Assembly (NCBI RefSeq): GCF_900111165.1
Contig: NZ_FOGH01000027.1
Location: 1 to 33,429 of the forward strand
Direction: 5' to 3'
DNA: 33,429 bases
Source: Nitrosomonas sp. Nm51
GTDB lineage: Bacteria; Pseudomonadota; Gammaproteobacteria; Burkholderiales; Nitrosomonadaceae
Under the pieces are notes generated by a model. The model ran no database searches, was not told the DNA's origin, and saw nothing but the letters and a program-made list of their open reading frames with translations. Shown here piece by piece: positions 25,041 through 33,249 of the stretch. Every line of letters starts with the position of its first letter. Positions within the stretch are counted from its first letter, which is position 1. The position numbers and the translations under genes were made by a program.

Positions 25041-25193
25041 TTATAAACCATCCATGTTGATTTTCCAGGCCAGCTGTGGTTTTGCTTTATGGCCAGCCGC
25101 GACTACTTGCGCACTTGCGTAACGTTTGCGTAATGCCGGAACCGATTCTGAACCGATCTGTCCAGTTGCGCCGGTTACCAAAATGCACTTCAT
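25041..25193 (-). pseudogene. NAD-dependent epimerase/dehydratase (SDR), N-terminal remnant
   Basis: The minus-strand frame starts MKCILVTGATGQIGSESVPA then [26 protein letters not shown] is the Rossmann nucleotide-binding loop of extended SDR proteins, of the L-threonine-dehydrogenase/UDP-sugar-epimerase style. After about 37 residues the homology ends and a stop follows at 25041-25043, where IS3 sequence begins on the other strand. The ATG overlaps the quinone oxidoreductase stop by ATGA, so the two genes were translationally coupled before the insertion or deletion. Confidence 0.75.
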
Positions 25194-26200
25194 TGCCCGC
25201 TACTTTCAACAGTAAGCACCACTTTACCCACCGGATGCTGCTTTTCGAGATAATCATGTGCAGACACCGCCTCAGCAAGACTGAATAATTTTGCAATTTC
25301 AATGTTCAGCTCGCCTTTTTCCATCAACGCTGCGCAACGTTGCAGAATCTCCTTCTGATGCCGTTTTGCGCTGTCAAGCTCTAAAATAACCGGGGTCAGC
25401 ATCAGTTCAAAACTGAAACGAAGATTACGCAGCCTTGCTTCCCGCCAGTCGGTGTCTGCAGCCGGTTGCAGAAGGGTCACTACATCGCCATACGGCTTTA
25501 CGCAACCGAAACAATTTTGCAGTTCCGGCGGACCCACAGTATCCAGTACAATATCCACGCCACCACCGCCGGTCCAGCGCATCACTGCTTCCGATACATC
25601 CTCAGTCTTGTAATTAATCGTTTTATCCGCGCCCAGCCGTTTGACAAACTCGGCTTTTTCATCGTTGCTAACCGTCGTGATCACTCGCGCACCCGCGAGC
25701 CTGGCCAACTGTATTGCCACATGACCGACACCGCCAGCGCCTGCATGGATTAAAACCGTCTGACCGGCAGAAATGCGAGCGCGTCCATGCAGTGCCTCCC
25801 ACGCAGTAATCAAAACCAGTGGCGCAGCAGCAGCCTGTTCATAGGATATCAAACGTGGTTTCAAGGCCAGCAGGGCTTCATCAACAAGCACATATTCGGC
25901 ATACGTGCCCTGGCGTCGATTGAAGCCTGGCTGAGAAAAATAAACCGCATCGCCCACCGTTAAAGTTTTTACTTTTTCACCGACGCCCTCCACAATACCG
26001 GCACCGTCACACCCCGGTATCACGGGGAAGGAAACTGGAAAACGATCCGGGGTGGCACGAATTTTGCAGTCAACCGGATTGACCCCGGCAGCCTTGATGC
26101 GAACAAGCACCTGGCTTTTACTGCAAGGGCCGAGGGTATTCTTTTCGCCATACTGCAATACTTCAGATGTTCCACCTTTTTCAAAATAAATTGCTTTCAT
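25190..26200 (-). CDS. Zeta-crystallin-like quinone oxidoreductase (MDR superfamily)
   Basis: A 336-residue zinc-free medium-chain dehydrogenase. Visible parts are MKAIYFEKGGTSEVLQYGE, KAAGVNPVDCKIRATPDRFP, PGCDGAGIVEGVGEKV, and the NADPH-binding VLIHAGAGGVGHVAIQLARLAGARVI. No catalytic-zinc cysteines are present, as in the quinone reductase group. It probably reduces quinones or enones with NADPH in the cytoplasm. An AGGA ribosome site precedes the ATG. It is divergent from glgA. The downstream, overlapping epimerase gene is truncated. Confidence 0.9.
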   Translation of the reverse strand: MKAIYFEKGGTSEVLQYGEKNTLGPCSKSQVLVRIKAAGVNPVDCKIRATPDRFPVSFPVIPGCDGAGIVEGVGEKVKTLTVGDAVYFSQPGFNRRQGTYAEYVLVDEALLALKPRLISYEQAAAAPLVLITAWEALHGRARISAGQTVLIHAGAGGVGHVAIQLARLAGARVITTVSNDEKAEFVKRLGADKTINYKTEDVSEAVMRWTGGGGVDIVLDTVGPPELQNCFGCVKPYGDVVTLLQPAADTDWREARLRNLRFSFELMLTPVILELDSAKRHQKEILQRCAALMEKGELNIEIAKLFSLAEAVSAHDYLEKQHPVGKVVLTVESSGQ

Positions 26201-26369
26201 CGTGTTATCCTTTCACTACTTTTCTTTCCGTTGCCTGTCCGCACATAAAGACGGCTGCATTATTTCAATAAAATACATAATTGAACCGATTTCCGTCAAA
26301 TGTATAATGCAGCTGATACCTACTATGATTACGGCATGAGTTACGTTCTTTTTTGTCGTACCTTTTATC

Positions 26370-27851
26370 ATGACCACAAGACAGAATAAACCGAAACTTC
26401 TGTTTGCAACCAGCGAAGTGCATCCTCTCATTAAAACCGGTGGGCTGGCTGACGTATCAGGTGCGCTACCCATTGCCTTGCAAAAACTGGGGTGCGATGT
26501 TCGCGTCATTCTGCCTGCTTACGGTGATATTCTGGAAAGCGATCTTTCACTAAACTTTTTAGCAGAAACGTATCTGCCGGGAGTTCCAGGAAAAGTTTCA
26601 CTGCTTTCCACGCATCTGGAAGACAGCCCGGTGCAGGTCTGGCTTGTCGGACATTCGTCCGCTTTTGCACGCAGGGGAAATCCTTACATGGACGTACACG
26701 GCGACATCTGGCCAGATAATGCTGAACGGTTTGCGCTATTCTGCAAAGTTATTGTATTGGCTGCGCTGGACCGACTGCACCTTGGCTGGAAGCCGGATGT
26801 GGTGCATTGCAATGATTGGCAAACAGCGCTCGTGCCGGCACTGTTAAAACAAACACCAGAAGCGCCTCCCTGTTTGTTTACCATCCATAATCTTGCCTAC
26901 CAGGGCCTGTTTCCACAAGCGACTTTTGACGCATTAGGTTTGCCAGCCACACTCTGGTCACCGGAAGGTCTGGAGTTTCACGGCCAATTATCGTTTATCA
27001 AAGGCGGATTAGTGTTTGCCAACCGCATCAATACGGTCAGCGCGCAATACGCAAAAGAAATTCAAACACACGAAATGGGTTATGGGCTGGAAGGATTATT
27101 GCAATACCGGCGCGAAGAACTCTCAGGAATCATCAACGGTATTGATGATGCCATCTGGAATCCCAAGACAGATCCTTTGATAGCGCAAAACTACTCTGCG
27201 AAATCCCTTGCCAAAAAAAAGGTGAACAAGACTGCGCTACAGGAAATGCTTCAACTGCCAGCAAAAAAAGACATATTCATGCTCGGTTGCGTCAGCCGTC
27301 TGGTCGAGCAAAAAGGCGTCGACCTAATCCTTGAGTTTCTGGAAACCATTACTGACAAACCCTTACAGTTTTGTCTTTTAGGAACTGGAGATTTGAGCTT
27401 CCAGAAAAAGTTCGTCAATATGGCGAAAAAAAATCCGAAACAGATAAGCGTTATTATTGGTTATGACGAGAAATTAGCTCACCAGATTGAAGCTGGCGCC
27501 GATGTTTTTATAATGCCGTCACGTTTCGAACCCTGTGGATTAAATCAGCTATACAGTATGCGCTACGGTACAGTTCCTGTCGTACATCACGTTGGCGGGC
27601 TTGTTGATACCGTGGTTGATGCGACGGATAAAACCATCGCAGACGCTACCGCTACAGGGTTTGTGTTTAACCAGCCCACAGTGGCTGCGTTAAGCGAAGC
27701 GATCAACCGTGCTCACCTCATTTTTAACAAACCCAGAACATGGCAAAAAATTGTCAGGAACAACATGAATGCAGATTTCACCTGGCAAAAGAGTGCCGGA
27801 AAATATCTTGATTTATATCAAATTATGCAACAACCTTTTTCTAAGAAATAA
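26370..27851 (+). CDS. glgA: Glycogen synthase (ADP-glucose, GT5)
   Basis: A 493-residue GT-B glycosyltransferase of normal length. The N-terminal KLLFATSEVHPLIKTGGLADVSGALP carries the KxGGL motif that binds ADP-glucose. VVHCNDWQTALVP, TIHNLAYQG, and the C-terminal IMPSRFEPCGLNQLYSMRYGTVPVVHHVGGLVDTV, with the conserved E-x-CGL motif, identify GlgA. It elongates alpha-1,4-glucan from ADP-glucose. No other glycogen gene is in the window, so it is not in a glg operon here. Confidence 0.96.
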   Translation: MTTRQNKPKLLFATSEVHPLIKTGGLADVSGALPIALQKLGCDVRVILPAYGDILESDLSLNFLAETYLPGVPGKVSLLSTHLEDSPVQVWLVGHSSAFARRGNPYMDVHGDIWPDNAERFALFCKVIVLAALDRLHLGWKPDVVHCNDWQTALVPALLKQTPEAPPCLFTIHNLAYQGLFPQATFDALGLPATLWSPEGLEFHGQLSFIKGGLVFANRINTVSAQYAKEIQTHEMGYGLEGLLQYRREELSGIINGIDDAIWNPKTDPLIAQNYSAKSLAKKKVNKTALQEMLQLPAKKDIFMLGCVSRLVEQKGVDLILEFLETITDKPLQFCLLGTGDLSFQKKFVNMAKKNPKQISVIIGYDEKLAHQIEAGADVFIMPSRFEPCGLNQLYSMRYGTVPVVHHVGGLVDTVVDATDKTIADATATGFVFNQPTVAALSEAINRAHLIFNKPRTWQKIVRNNMNADFTWQKSAGKYLDLYQIMQQPFSKK

Positions 27852-28203
27852 TTGAAATTCATATAGTTGCATTTTTTATATGTCGCCATTCAAAATAGAC
27901 GGGGTATGAAAATAAACCAGGTGTATTCCAATTCGTGCAAGTTCCAAGTAGAATTCCGCTTTTGCGCGAAGCTCGCCGAAAGTATTTTTATCGAGTTTCG
28001 AAACACATACGCTCGGTCGAAGCCGAATTCTAAACCAGGTGACTGTTATTATGATTTTTTATAAGTCGCCCACGTTGGGTTTTGCACGAATTGAACGAAA
28101 ACAAAGATTCCAATATTCCGCCGCACCGCGGTAACATCAACGTAGTATTATTTTCAACAAATCGTTTTGAACCACACCAGTTAAGTCTAACGGAGCTGCG
28201 TAC
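27852..28203. other. Intergenic region between glgA and the polyamine fusion gene
   Basis: No convincing gene. A 52-65 codon frame beginning at 27867/27906 has neither a clear ribosome site nor family motifs. The last bases contain the GGAG ribosome site of the next gene. Confidence 0.4.
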
Positions 28204-29421
28204 ATGAACGGTTTGCATTTGATAGGCGATTTAAGCAACTGCCGCTGCGATCCGTTGCGGCTGCTCGACAGCACAAATTTCAAAAACAAGTGCATCGATA
28301 TGGTGCAGGCTGCCGGGCTGACAGTTATGGACGCGACATTCAAGCAATTCGATGATTCCGGTTTTACAGGTACAGTTGTCTTGGCTGAATCGCATCTGGC
28401 AATACATACCTGGCCTGAAAATAATGGATTAACACTGGATGTTTACGTCTGTAATTACAGTGCGGATAACAGCAGCAAAGCACATAAACTGTTCGATGCC
28501 ATCATCGAATACTTCCAGCCGGTTGAAATTGCCAGGCATAAAATCGAACGCGGCGAACACACTCTCGTTGAGCCTCTGAACGATGCTACCGGTTTCTACA
28601 TTACCGCCAGCCACCAAATAGGAGAGTGGCATACGAAATACCAGAAACTTTCGATCTACGACACACCGCACTATGGCAAAATTTTCCGCCTGGACGATTT
28701 TAATATGACGTCGGAACGGGAAGAATTTATTTACCACGAAAATCTGATCCATCCGGCACTGACTATTCTCGACGCACCCAAAAATGTGCTGATTATTGGT
28801 GGCGGCGACGGTGGATCTTCTGAAGAAGCATTGAAGCACCCGTCTGTCGAGCAGGTAACCATGGTAGAAATAGACGAAGATGTTATCAGCATTGCCAAAG
28901 AGCATTTTCAGGCCGTACATAACGGTGCGTTCGACGATCCTCGCTTACGTGTTGTCGTTGATAATGGCGTGCGGTTTATACATGAAACACAGGAAAAATT
29001 TGACCTGATCGCGCTTGATCTCAATGATCCAATTGGGCCAGCTGCGGCACTTTATTCAGCGGATTTTTTCCGGCAATGCCGTCAGGCACTGAAACCGGAT
29101 GGACTAATGACATTGCATATCGGCTCACCAACAGCACATCCCGCTCGTGTGGCTGAAATTTCGCAACGATTGACACACGTTTTCCAGATCGTGCGCCCAT
29201 ATACCGTGTATATTCCACTCTATGGCGCCCTTTGGGCACTGGCGGTATGTTCCGATAAGCTCGATCCGAAGGCGTTTACACCCAAAGAAATTGATAACCG
29301 TATTGAATCGCGCAATCTTCAGCAACTTCAATTCTACAACGGCGACGCGCATTCAGGCGTATTTGCGCTGCCAAATTATGTCCGCAAACTTGTTGCCGGG
29401 CATAAAGATATTGCGCAGTAA
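28204..29421 (+). CDS. speE: Fused S-adenosylmethionine decarboxylase-spermidine synthase
   Basis: A 405-residue two-domain protein. Residues 1 to about 118 are a bacterial-type AdoMet decarboxylase (SpeH): AESHLAIHTWPENNGLTLDVYVC contains the E62-S63 self-cleavage site, whose serine becomes the pyruvoyl cofactor, H68, and C83. Residues about 120-405 are a canonical spermidine synthase: EREEFIYHENLIHPAL, the GGGDGGSSEEAL cofactor loop (199-204), MVEID, and DLNDPIGPAAALYS with catalytic D272 and D275. One polypeptide thus makes decarboxylated AdoMet and uses it to form spermidine from putrescine. There is no stop or frameshift between domains. A GGAG ribosome site precedes the ATG. Confidence 0.94.
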   Translation: MNGLHLIGDLSNCRCDPLRLLDSTNFKNKCIDMVQAAGLTVMDATFKQFDDSGFTGTVVLAESHLAIHTWPENNGLTLDVYVCNYSADNSSKAHKLFDAIIEYFQPVEIARHKIERGEHTLVEPLNDATGFYITASHQIGEWHTKYQKLSIYDTPHYGKIFRLDDFNMTSEREEFIYHENLIHPALTILDAPKNVLIIGGGDGGSSEEALKHPSVEQVTMVEIDEDVISIAKEHFQAVHNGAFDDPRLRVVVDNGVRFIHETQEKFDLIALDLNDPIGPAAALYSADFFRQCRQALKPDGLMTLHIGSPTAHPARVAEISQRLTHVFQIVRPYTVYIPLYGALWALAVCSDKLDPKAFTPKEIDNRIESRNLQQLQFYNGDAHSGVFALPNYVRKLVAGHKDIAQ

Positions 29422-29571
29422 TCTTCTGTAACAAGACTTTTGTGCAGTTTTTGTTCTGTACGACAACAGGCATTGAACCATATCATATGGATAGAGTACG
29501 AGAACCGGTTCCAAAAAAGCAGCCACAATGCAATGCATAATACAGCGGCTACCTTGACTGACTAAATCATT

Positions 29572-30147
29572 ATGCTGATCCTCCCGAAATCCTGTTTCCT
29601 TCATGTTCCCAAAACAGGTGGCACGTGGGTAAAAAAAGCCATTGCTGCAGCCGGTATTTCTTGCAAAGATTACACACTGTCGGGCGATCCGCATATCGGA
29701 TTAAAAGACTGTCCGTGCCGGGAGAAATTCAAGTTTGCTTTCGTCAGGCACCCGGTCGATCTATACCGTTCCTACTGGCAGTTTAAAATGACCTACGGAT
29801 GGGATTCTGACAATCAATTGGACCGAGCATGCCGGTCTGATAATTTTCAAAATTTTGTGCGCCAGGTACTGAATAAATTTCCAGGGGTTTACAGTAAGAG
29901 CTTGGCCGGTTTTGTGGGTGAAACAGATAATGAAATTGAATTTGTCGGTAAATACGAAAATCTGATTGGCGATCTGATTACCGCATTAAGATCAGCCGGC
30001 GAAGATTTTAACGAGCAACCTATCAGAACCTTACCGCCACACAACGTCAGCAATAAAAACAGATTTCCTGCCATCTACACATCTGCGCTTGAAGCCGAAG
30101 TCAAAAAAGCCGAACATATCACAATGAAACGGTTTAGTTACGAATAA
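29572..30147 (+). CDS. Sulfotransferase-family protein
   Basis: A 191-residue protein of the sulfotransferase-2/P-loop type. It has the 5-prime phosphosulfate-binding motif FLHVPKTGGTWVKKAI and the 3-prime phosphate motif FAFVRHPVDLYRSYW, both placed as in PAPS-dependent sulfotransferases. It is short for the family (about 200-300), so an acceptor-binding region may be reduced. Acceptor unknown; candidates are surface glycans or lipids. No ribosome site is obvious. It follows the polyamine gene by 150 bases and converges with the amidohydrolase gene. Confidence 0.8.
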   Translation: MLILPKSCFLHVPKTGGTWVKKAIAAAGISCKDYTLSGDPHIGLKDCPCREKFKFAFVRHPVDLYRSYWQFKMTYGWDSDNQLDRACRSDNFQNFVRQVLNKFPGVYSKSLAGFVGETDNEIEFVGKYENLIGDLITALRSAGEDFNEQPIRTLPPHNVSNKNRFPAIYTSALEAEVKKAEHITMKRFSYE

Positions 30148-30206
30148 CTCGGCACCTCGGTAATGCTGTATAGAGTACTCTATCAATATCATATGAATGT
30201 AGCGTA

Positions 30207-31673
30207 TTAGCTGGGTCTTCCTCCCTGCATTTCCATCATTTTAAGAAAGGCACGCCGCGTTTTGGGTCCGAAGGTTTCAAAGCTGGGATTCGGCGAATCG
30301 TTATACGCTGCTTTCAAAAGAGATACGCTATCGCTGTGCAGTATTGTTTGTAATTTCGGAACGTTAAGCCCATAGATTCTGGCGGCATTCAAACCAAAAA
30401 TCTGTTTGCGCATCTGCGGGGTAATCGCAGGATATGCGTAACGATCCTGAAACGTATTACTGATCTGAAAACTGCGGAATGCCTGAATCTGATCCTGAGG
30501 ACTGCCATACCATAATGCATCGGTACCCCAGCAGATACGTTCCTCGCCAAAATACTTGATCAACTTACCCATCAAATGGGCCGCCTGGTTGGGCTTGCTC
30601 ATGCAATAGCGCCACACACTTCCGAGTTCGGCATACAGATTACCTTGATTAGGACGAAAACCGTTTTCCTGATGCGCCGTGATAAGGCGGTCAACACCCT
30701 GTGGGTTATCCAGCTGGTACGGACCTTCTTCAATGCCCACTTCAAAACCCGAGTGATAACAGATAAAGGTAACGTCAGGATACAGTTTCGCAGCCCTTGC
30801 AATATCGGCCGGATCCGAATATCGATAATCCATGCCGCCGAGGGGCAGACCGCGATGCGCGCTAATAATTTTAACGTTGAGATCACGCGCCTTCTCAATT
30901 AACGGTATGCCATATTCCGGATCGTCCATATAATAACCGGTTCCGTTCGGCCCCCACTGCGGATAAGTTTTCCATGCTGCAACGTTAAATTCCCCGGCCT
31001 GCACGTCCATGAACTCAATCCCGCCCGGTTCATTCGGCATTACGCCGCCCTGAATCAGAATCCGGTGTCCGGCGCCACCGGTCGCGGCAAGCAGACGTGC
31101 TTTTGCTGCATAATCCACAGGCGTAGGGTTGCTGTTGCGCCCGCCCCACAGCGCCGATACCACTGAAACGTCCGTGTCGCTGTCCAGAAACACTTCCTTG
31201 ATCATTTGCTCGGCCGAATAGCAATCAAATTGCCCCGTAGCGCATTTACGCCGCTGTCCAAAAATCTGGTTCAAAACCGTCATCCAGCGCTTCCCGGATT
31301 TTCCTTGAGCCCACTTTCCAGACGGGTCCACGCAATGATTCTGGATATCAAAAATAAATTCTTCACCGCCAAGATTTTGGGCTGCAGCAGCCGTATCGTA
31401 CGCAGCTTCCTCTTCGATGGCAAAATAGCCGCCCGCCTGGCCGGATCTGGCAAAAACCTGGTTGAATGCGAGCAGTGTCGCGGCAGAGCCAGCCAGCGTC
31501 TTTAAAAAATTCCGCCGGCTTTGCCGTATTGCTTTGGCCGCCTGACCGACAAACTGATGCGCATGACACTTGGCTTTCCGCTCGGCCACTGTCAGCGGCC
31601 GCGGTGAGTATTCCGCATTGGTCGCCGTATCAACTTTGATCGGCAACCGCTTTCCTTCCGGGTCGAAATCCAT
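30207..31673 (-). CDS. Tat-exported amidohydrolase-fold protein
   Basis: A 488-residue protein. A twin-arginine signal, SRRNFLKTLAGSAATLLAFN, lies at about residues 52-71, unusually far from the start (52 residues precede the RR). The mature part is a metal-dependent hydrolase TIM barrel (amidohydrolase-2/ACMSD-like): EFIFDIQNHCVD, KIISAHRGLPLGG, VTFICYHSGFE and ICWGTDALWYGSPQDQ. The usual D-x-H-x-H at the first strand reads DIQNH, so the first metal-binding histidine is glutamine; the other His and Asp ligands are in place. The substrate is unknown. It may act in the periplasm with an altered metal site. No downstream partner is apparent. Confidence 0.78.
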   Translation of the reverse strand: MDFDPEGKRLPIKVDTATNAEYSPRPLTVAERKAKCHAHQFVGQAAKAIRQSRRNFLKTLAGSAATLLAFNQVFARSGQAGGYFAIEEEAAYDTAAAAQNLGGEEFIFDIQNHCVDPSGKWAQGKSGKRWMTVLNQIFGQRRKCATGQFDCYSAEQMIKEVFLDSDTDVSVVSALWGGRNSNPTPVDYAAKARLLAATGGAGHRILIQGGVMPNEPGGIEFMDVQAGEFNVAAWKTYPQWGPNGTGYYMDDPEYGIPLIEKARDLNVKIISAHRGLPLGGMDYRYSDPADIARAAKLYPDVTFICYHSGFEVGIEEGPYQLDNPQGVDRLITAHQENGFRPNQGNLYAELGSVWRYCMSKPNQAAHLMGKLIKYFGEERICWGTDALWYGSPQDQIQAFRSFQISNTFQDRYAYPAITPQMRKQIFGLNAARIYGLNVPKLQTILHSDSVSLLKAAYNDSPNPSFETFGPKTRRAFLKMMEMQGGRPS

Positions 31674-31710
31674 TTAAAGATACCTAATAAACAATAACTT
31701 TATTTTAAAG

Positions 31711-32595
31711 CTATTTGATTGTTGGGTGCAAAGCGCAATGATCGGCCAAATCCGATAAAACCGGGCGGCAATCCCGTGCAATCTTATAGTCGGCAATATC
31801 ATCAGCCCGGGTTTTGCCGCGGTTAATGACCATTAGCGGTTTGCCATCCTGTTTTGCCAGCTTGCAGAAACGAAAACCAGAATACACCATCAATGATGAA
31901 CCGACGACCAGGACACCATTGCTTTGTGCATATAACTGCGCAGTGGCAAGATTGGTTAGCTTAGGTACCGCGCCGCCAAAAAAAACGACATCTGGCATTA
32001 AAATACCATCGCAAGACAAACAGTTAACCAGAATCATCCGCTCGGTCATATCATCTTCCACATAAGCATCGCCATCGGGAGCCAACTCTGCAGCGAGCGG
32101 CGCTAAAAATGAATTGCGTTCCAACAGCCGAACCTGCACCTGACGCCGGTCTTCATATTGTCCGCACTGTAAACAGCGTGCCCGGTCAAGTCGCCCATGC
32201 AAGTCGATCACATTCTCCTGTCCCGCCCGCTGGTGCAATCTGTCGACGTTCTGAGTAATCAGGCCTGCGATATAGCCGCGCCGCTCCAGTTCCGCGAGGG
32301 CATAATGCACGTCATTGGGTTGCGCACGCTCTACTGGTGGCCAGCCCACTGCACTTCGAGCCCAGTAACGTTTTCGCATATCTTCATACTGAATAAATTC
32401 ATAATGCCTGATCGGTTCGCAGCGGCGCCAGTCACCGTTGTCATCGCGATACGTCGGAATGCCGGAATTTAAGCTGATCCCGGCGCCCGTAATCACCAAC
32501 CAGGGTTTATGATGATCGAATATCGATGGCAATTCGCCAAATAACATGCTAACCGTGCGCCTCAATATCATCATTGCACTCAGCATATCGCACAT
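31711..32595 (-). CDS. Sir2-family NAD-dependent protein deacylase
   Basis: A sirtuin of up to 294 residues. The NAD-binding start is WLVITGAGISLNSGIPTYRD; GLITQNVDRLHQRAG and the catalytic-histidine VIDLHGRL follow. CLQCG and CLSCDG supply the four zinc cysteines, and LVVGSSLMVYSG plus MVINRGKT close the Rossmann fold. It removes acyl groups from lysine using NAD. Several in-frame ATGs exist near the start (32595, 32586, 32574, 32571, 32547); the N-terminal homology begins after the last, so the true start may be shorter. It is convergent with no neighbour and divergent from the next gene. Confidence 0.92.
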   Translation of the reverse strand: MCDMLSAMMILRRTVSMLFGELPSIFDHHKPWLVITGAGISLNSGIPTYRDDNGDWRRCEPIRHYEFIQYEDMRKRYWARSAVGWPPVERAQPNDVHYALAELERRGYIAGLITQNVDRLHQRAGQENVIDLHGRLDRARCLQCGQYEDRRQVQVRLLERNSFLAPLAAELAPDGDAYVEDDMTERMILVNCLSCDGILMPDVVFFGGAVPKLTNLATAQLYAQSNGVLVVGSSLMVYSGFRFCKLAKQDGKPLMVINRGKTRADDIADYKIARDCRPVLSDLADHCALHPTIK

Positions 32596-32664
32596 CCATG
32601 GTTTTTATGAAATAATCTTTTCAAAATGCTATTGAGCATTCATCAACATATAGGATTCATAACA

Positions 32665-33072
32665 ATGAAAAAGCTACTATTGACCACCATATTGTTATGC
32701 TTTAGCACCAGCATTATGGCTGAGTGGACTCAAGTGGACAAGCGCGACGATAAAGGCGGTTACACGGTATACGCCGACTTGCAATCCATCCGTAAAGTGG
32801 ACAGCGAGGCCAAAATGTGGTCGCTAATCGACTATAAACTCGAACAGGAAGACACCGGTGTTTATTTTTTATCAAAAAAAGTTCGTAGAAAGTATGAGTG
32901 CCGGAGCGGGCACATCAAAGAGCTGGCCTACAAGTTATTCAATTGGAATATGGGCGGCGGGGAACTGATTCGCGCATACAGCCAGCCGCAGGAATGGGTA
33001 AAAATTGAACCTGGCAGTGTGGAAGAAGCCGAATGGAAGGTAGCCTGTGGTCATCCCGCTTTAGGTGATTAA
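32665..33072 (+). CDS. Surface-adhesin-E family secreted protein
   Basis: A 135-residue protein. The start at 32665 is preferred over 32626 because an AGGATTC ribosome site lies just before it, and it gives a clear signal peptide, MKKLLLTTILLCFSTSIMA, cleaved after A. The mature part EWTQVDKRDDKGGYTVYADL and KVRRKYECRSGHIK, plus WNMGGGELI and VACGHPAL, matches the surface-adhesin-E-like family common in betaproteobacteria. Two cysteines (in YECRSG and VACGHP) could form a disulfide. Likely periplasmic or surface; function unproven. Confidence 0.82.
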   Translation: MKKLLLTTILLCFSTSIMAEWTQVDKRDDKGGYTVYADLQSIRKVDSEAKMWSLIDYKLEQEDTGVYFLSKKVRRKYECRSGHIKELAYKLFNWNMGGGELIRAYSQPQEWVKIEPGSVEEAEWKVACGHPALGD

Positions 33073-33194
33073 CGCTTGTGTTGCCTGTCGGCAGAAGTAC
33101 GATCACTCTGTTGCATCTCTAACGCCTGGCCGGGAGCATCAAATGCTACATTTCGGCAGCAAAGAAACTACAAAAGCGCAGACTGATGTGGTTC

Positions 33195-33225
33195 AATAGA
33201 CCCGGACACTCCAGTTAAGAGAAAA
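33195..33225 (+). repeat. Probable left end of an IS3-family element
   Basis: The segment around GACCCGGACACTCC, about 55 bases before the transposase start, has the style of IS3-family terminal inverted repeats. The exact tip cannot be set because the other end lies outside the window. Confidence 0.4.
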
Positions 33226-33249
33226 TAGACTTAATTGGAGGAAGAAAAA

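Noticed and set aside
27867..28064. A 65-codon open frame between glgA and the polyamine gene
   Set aside because: No clear ribosome site, no motif and an irregular amino acid make-up; likely chance.
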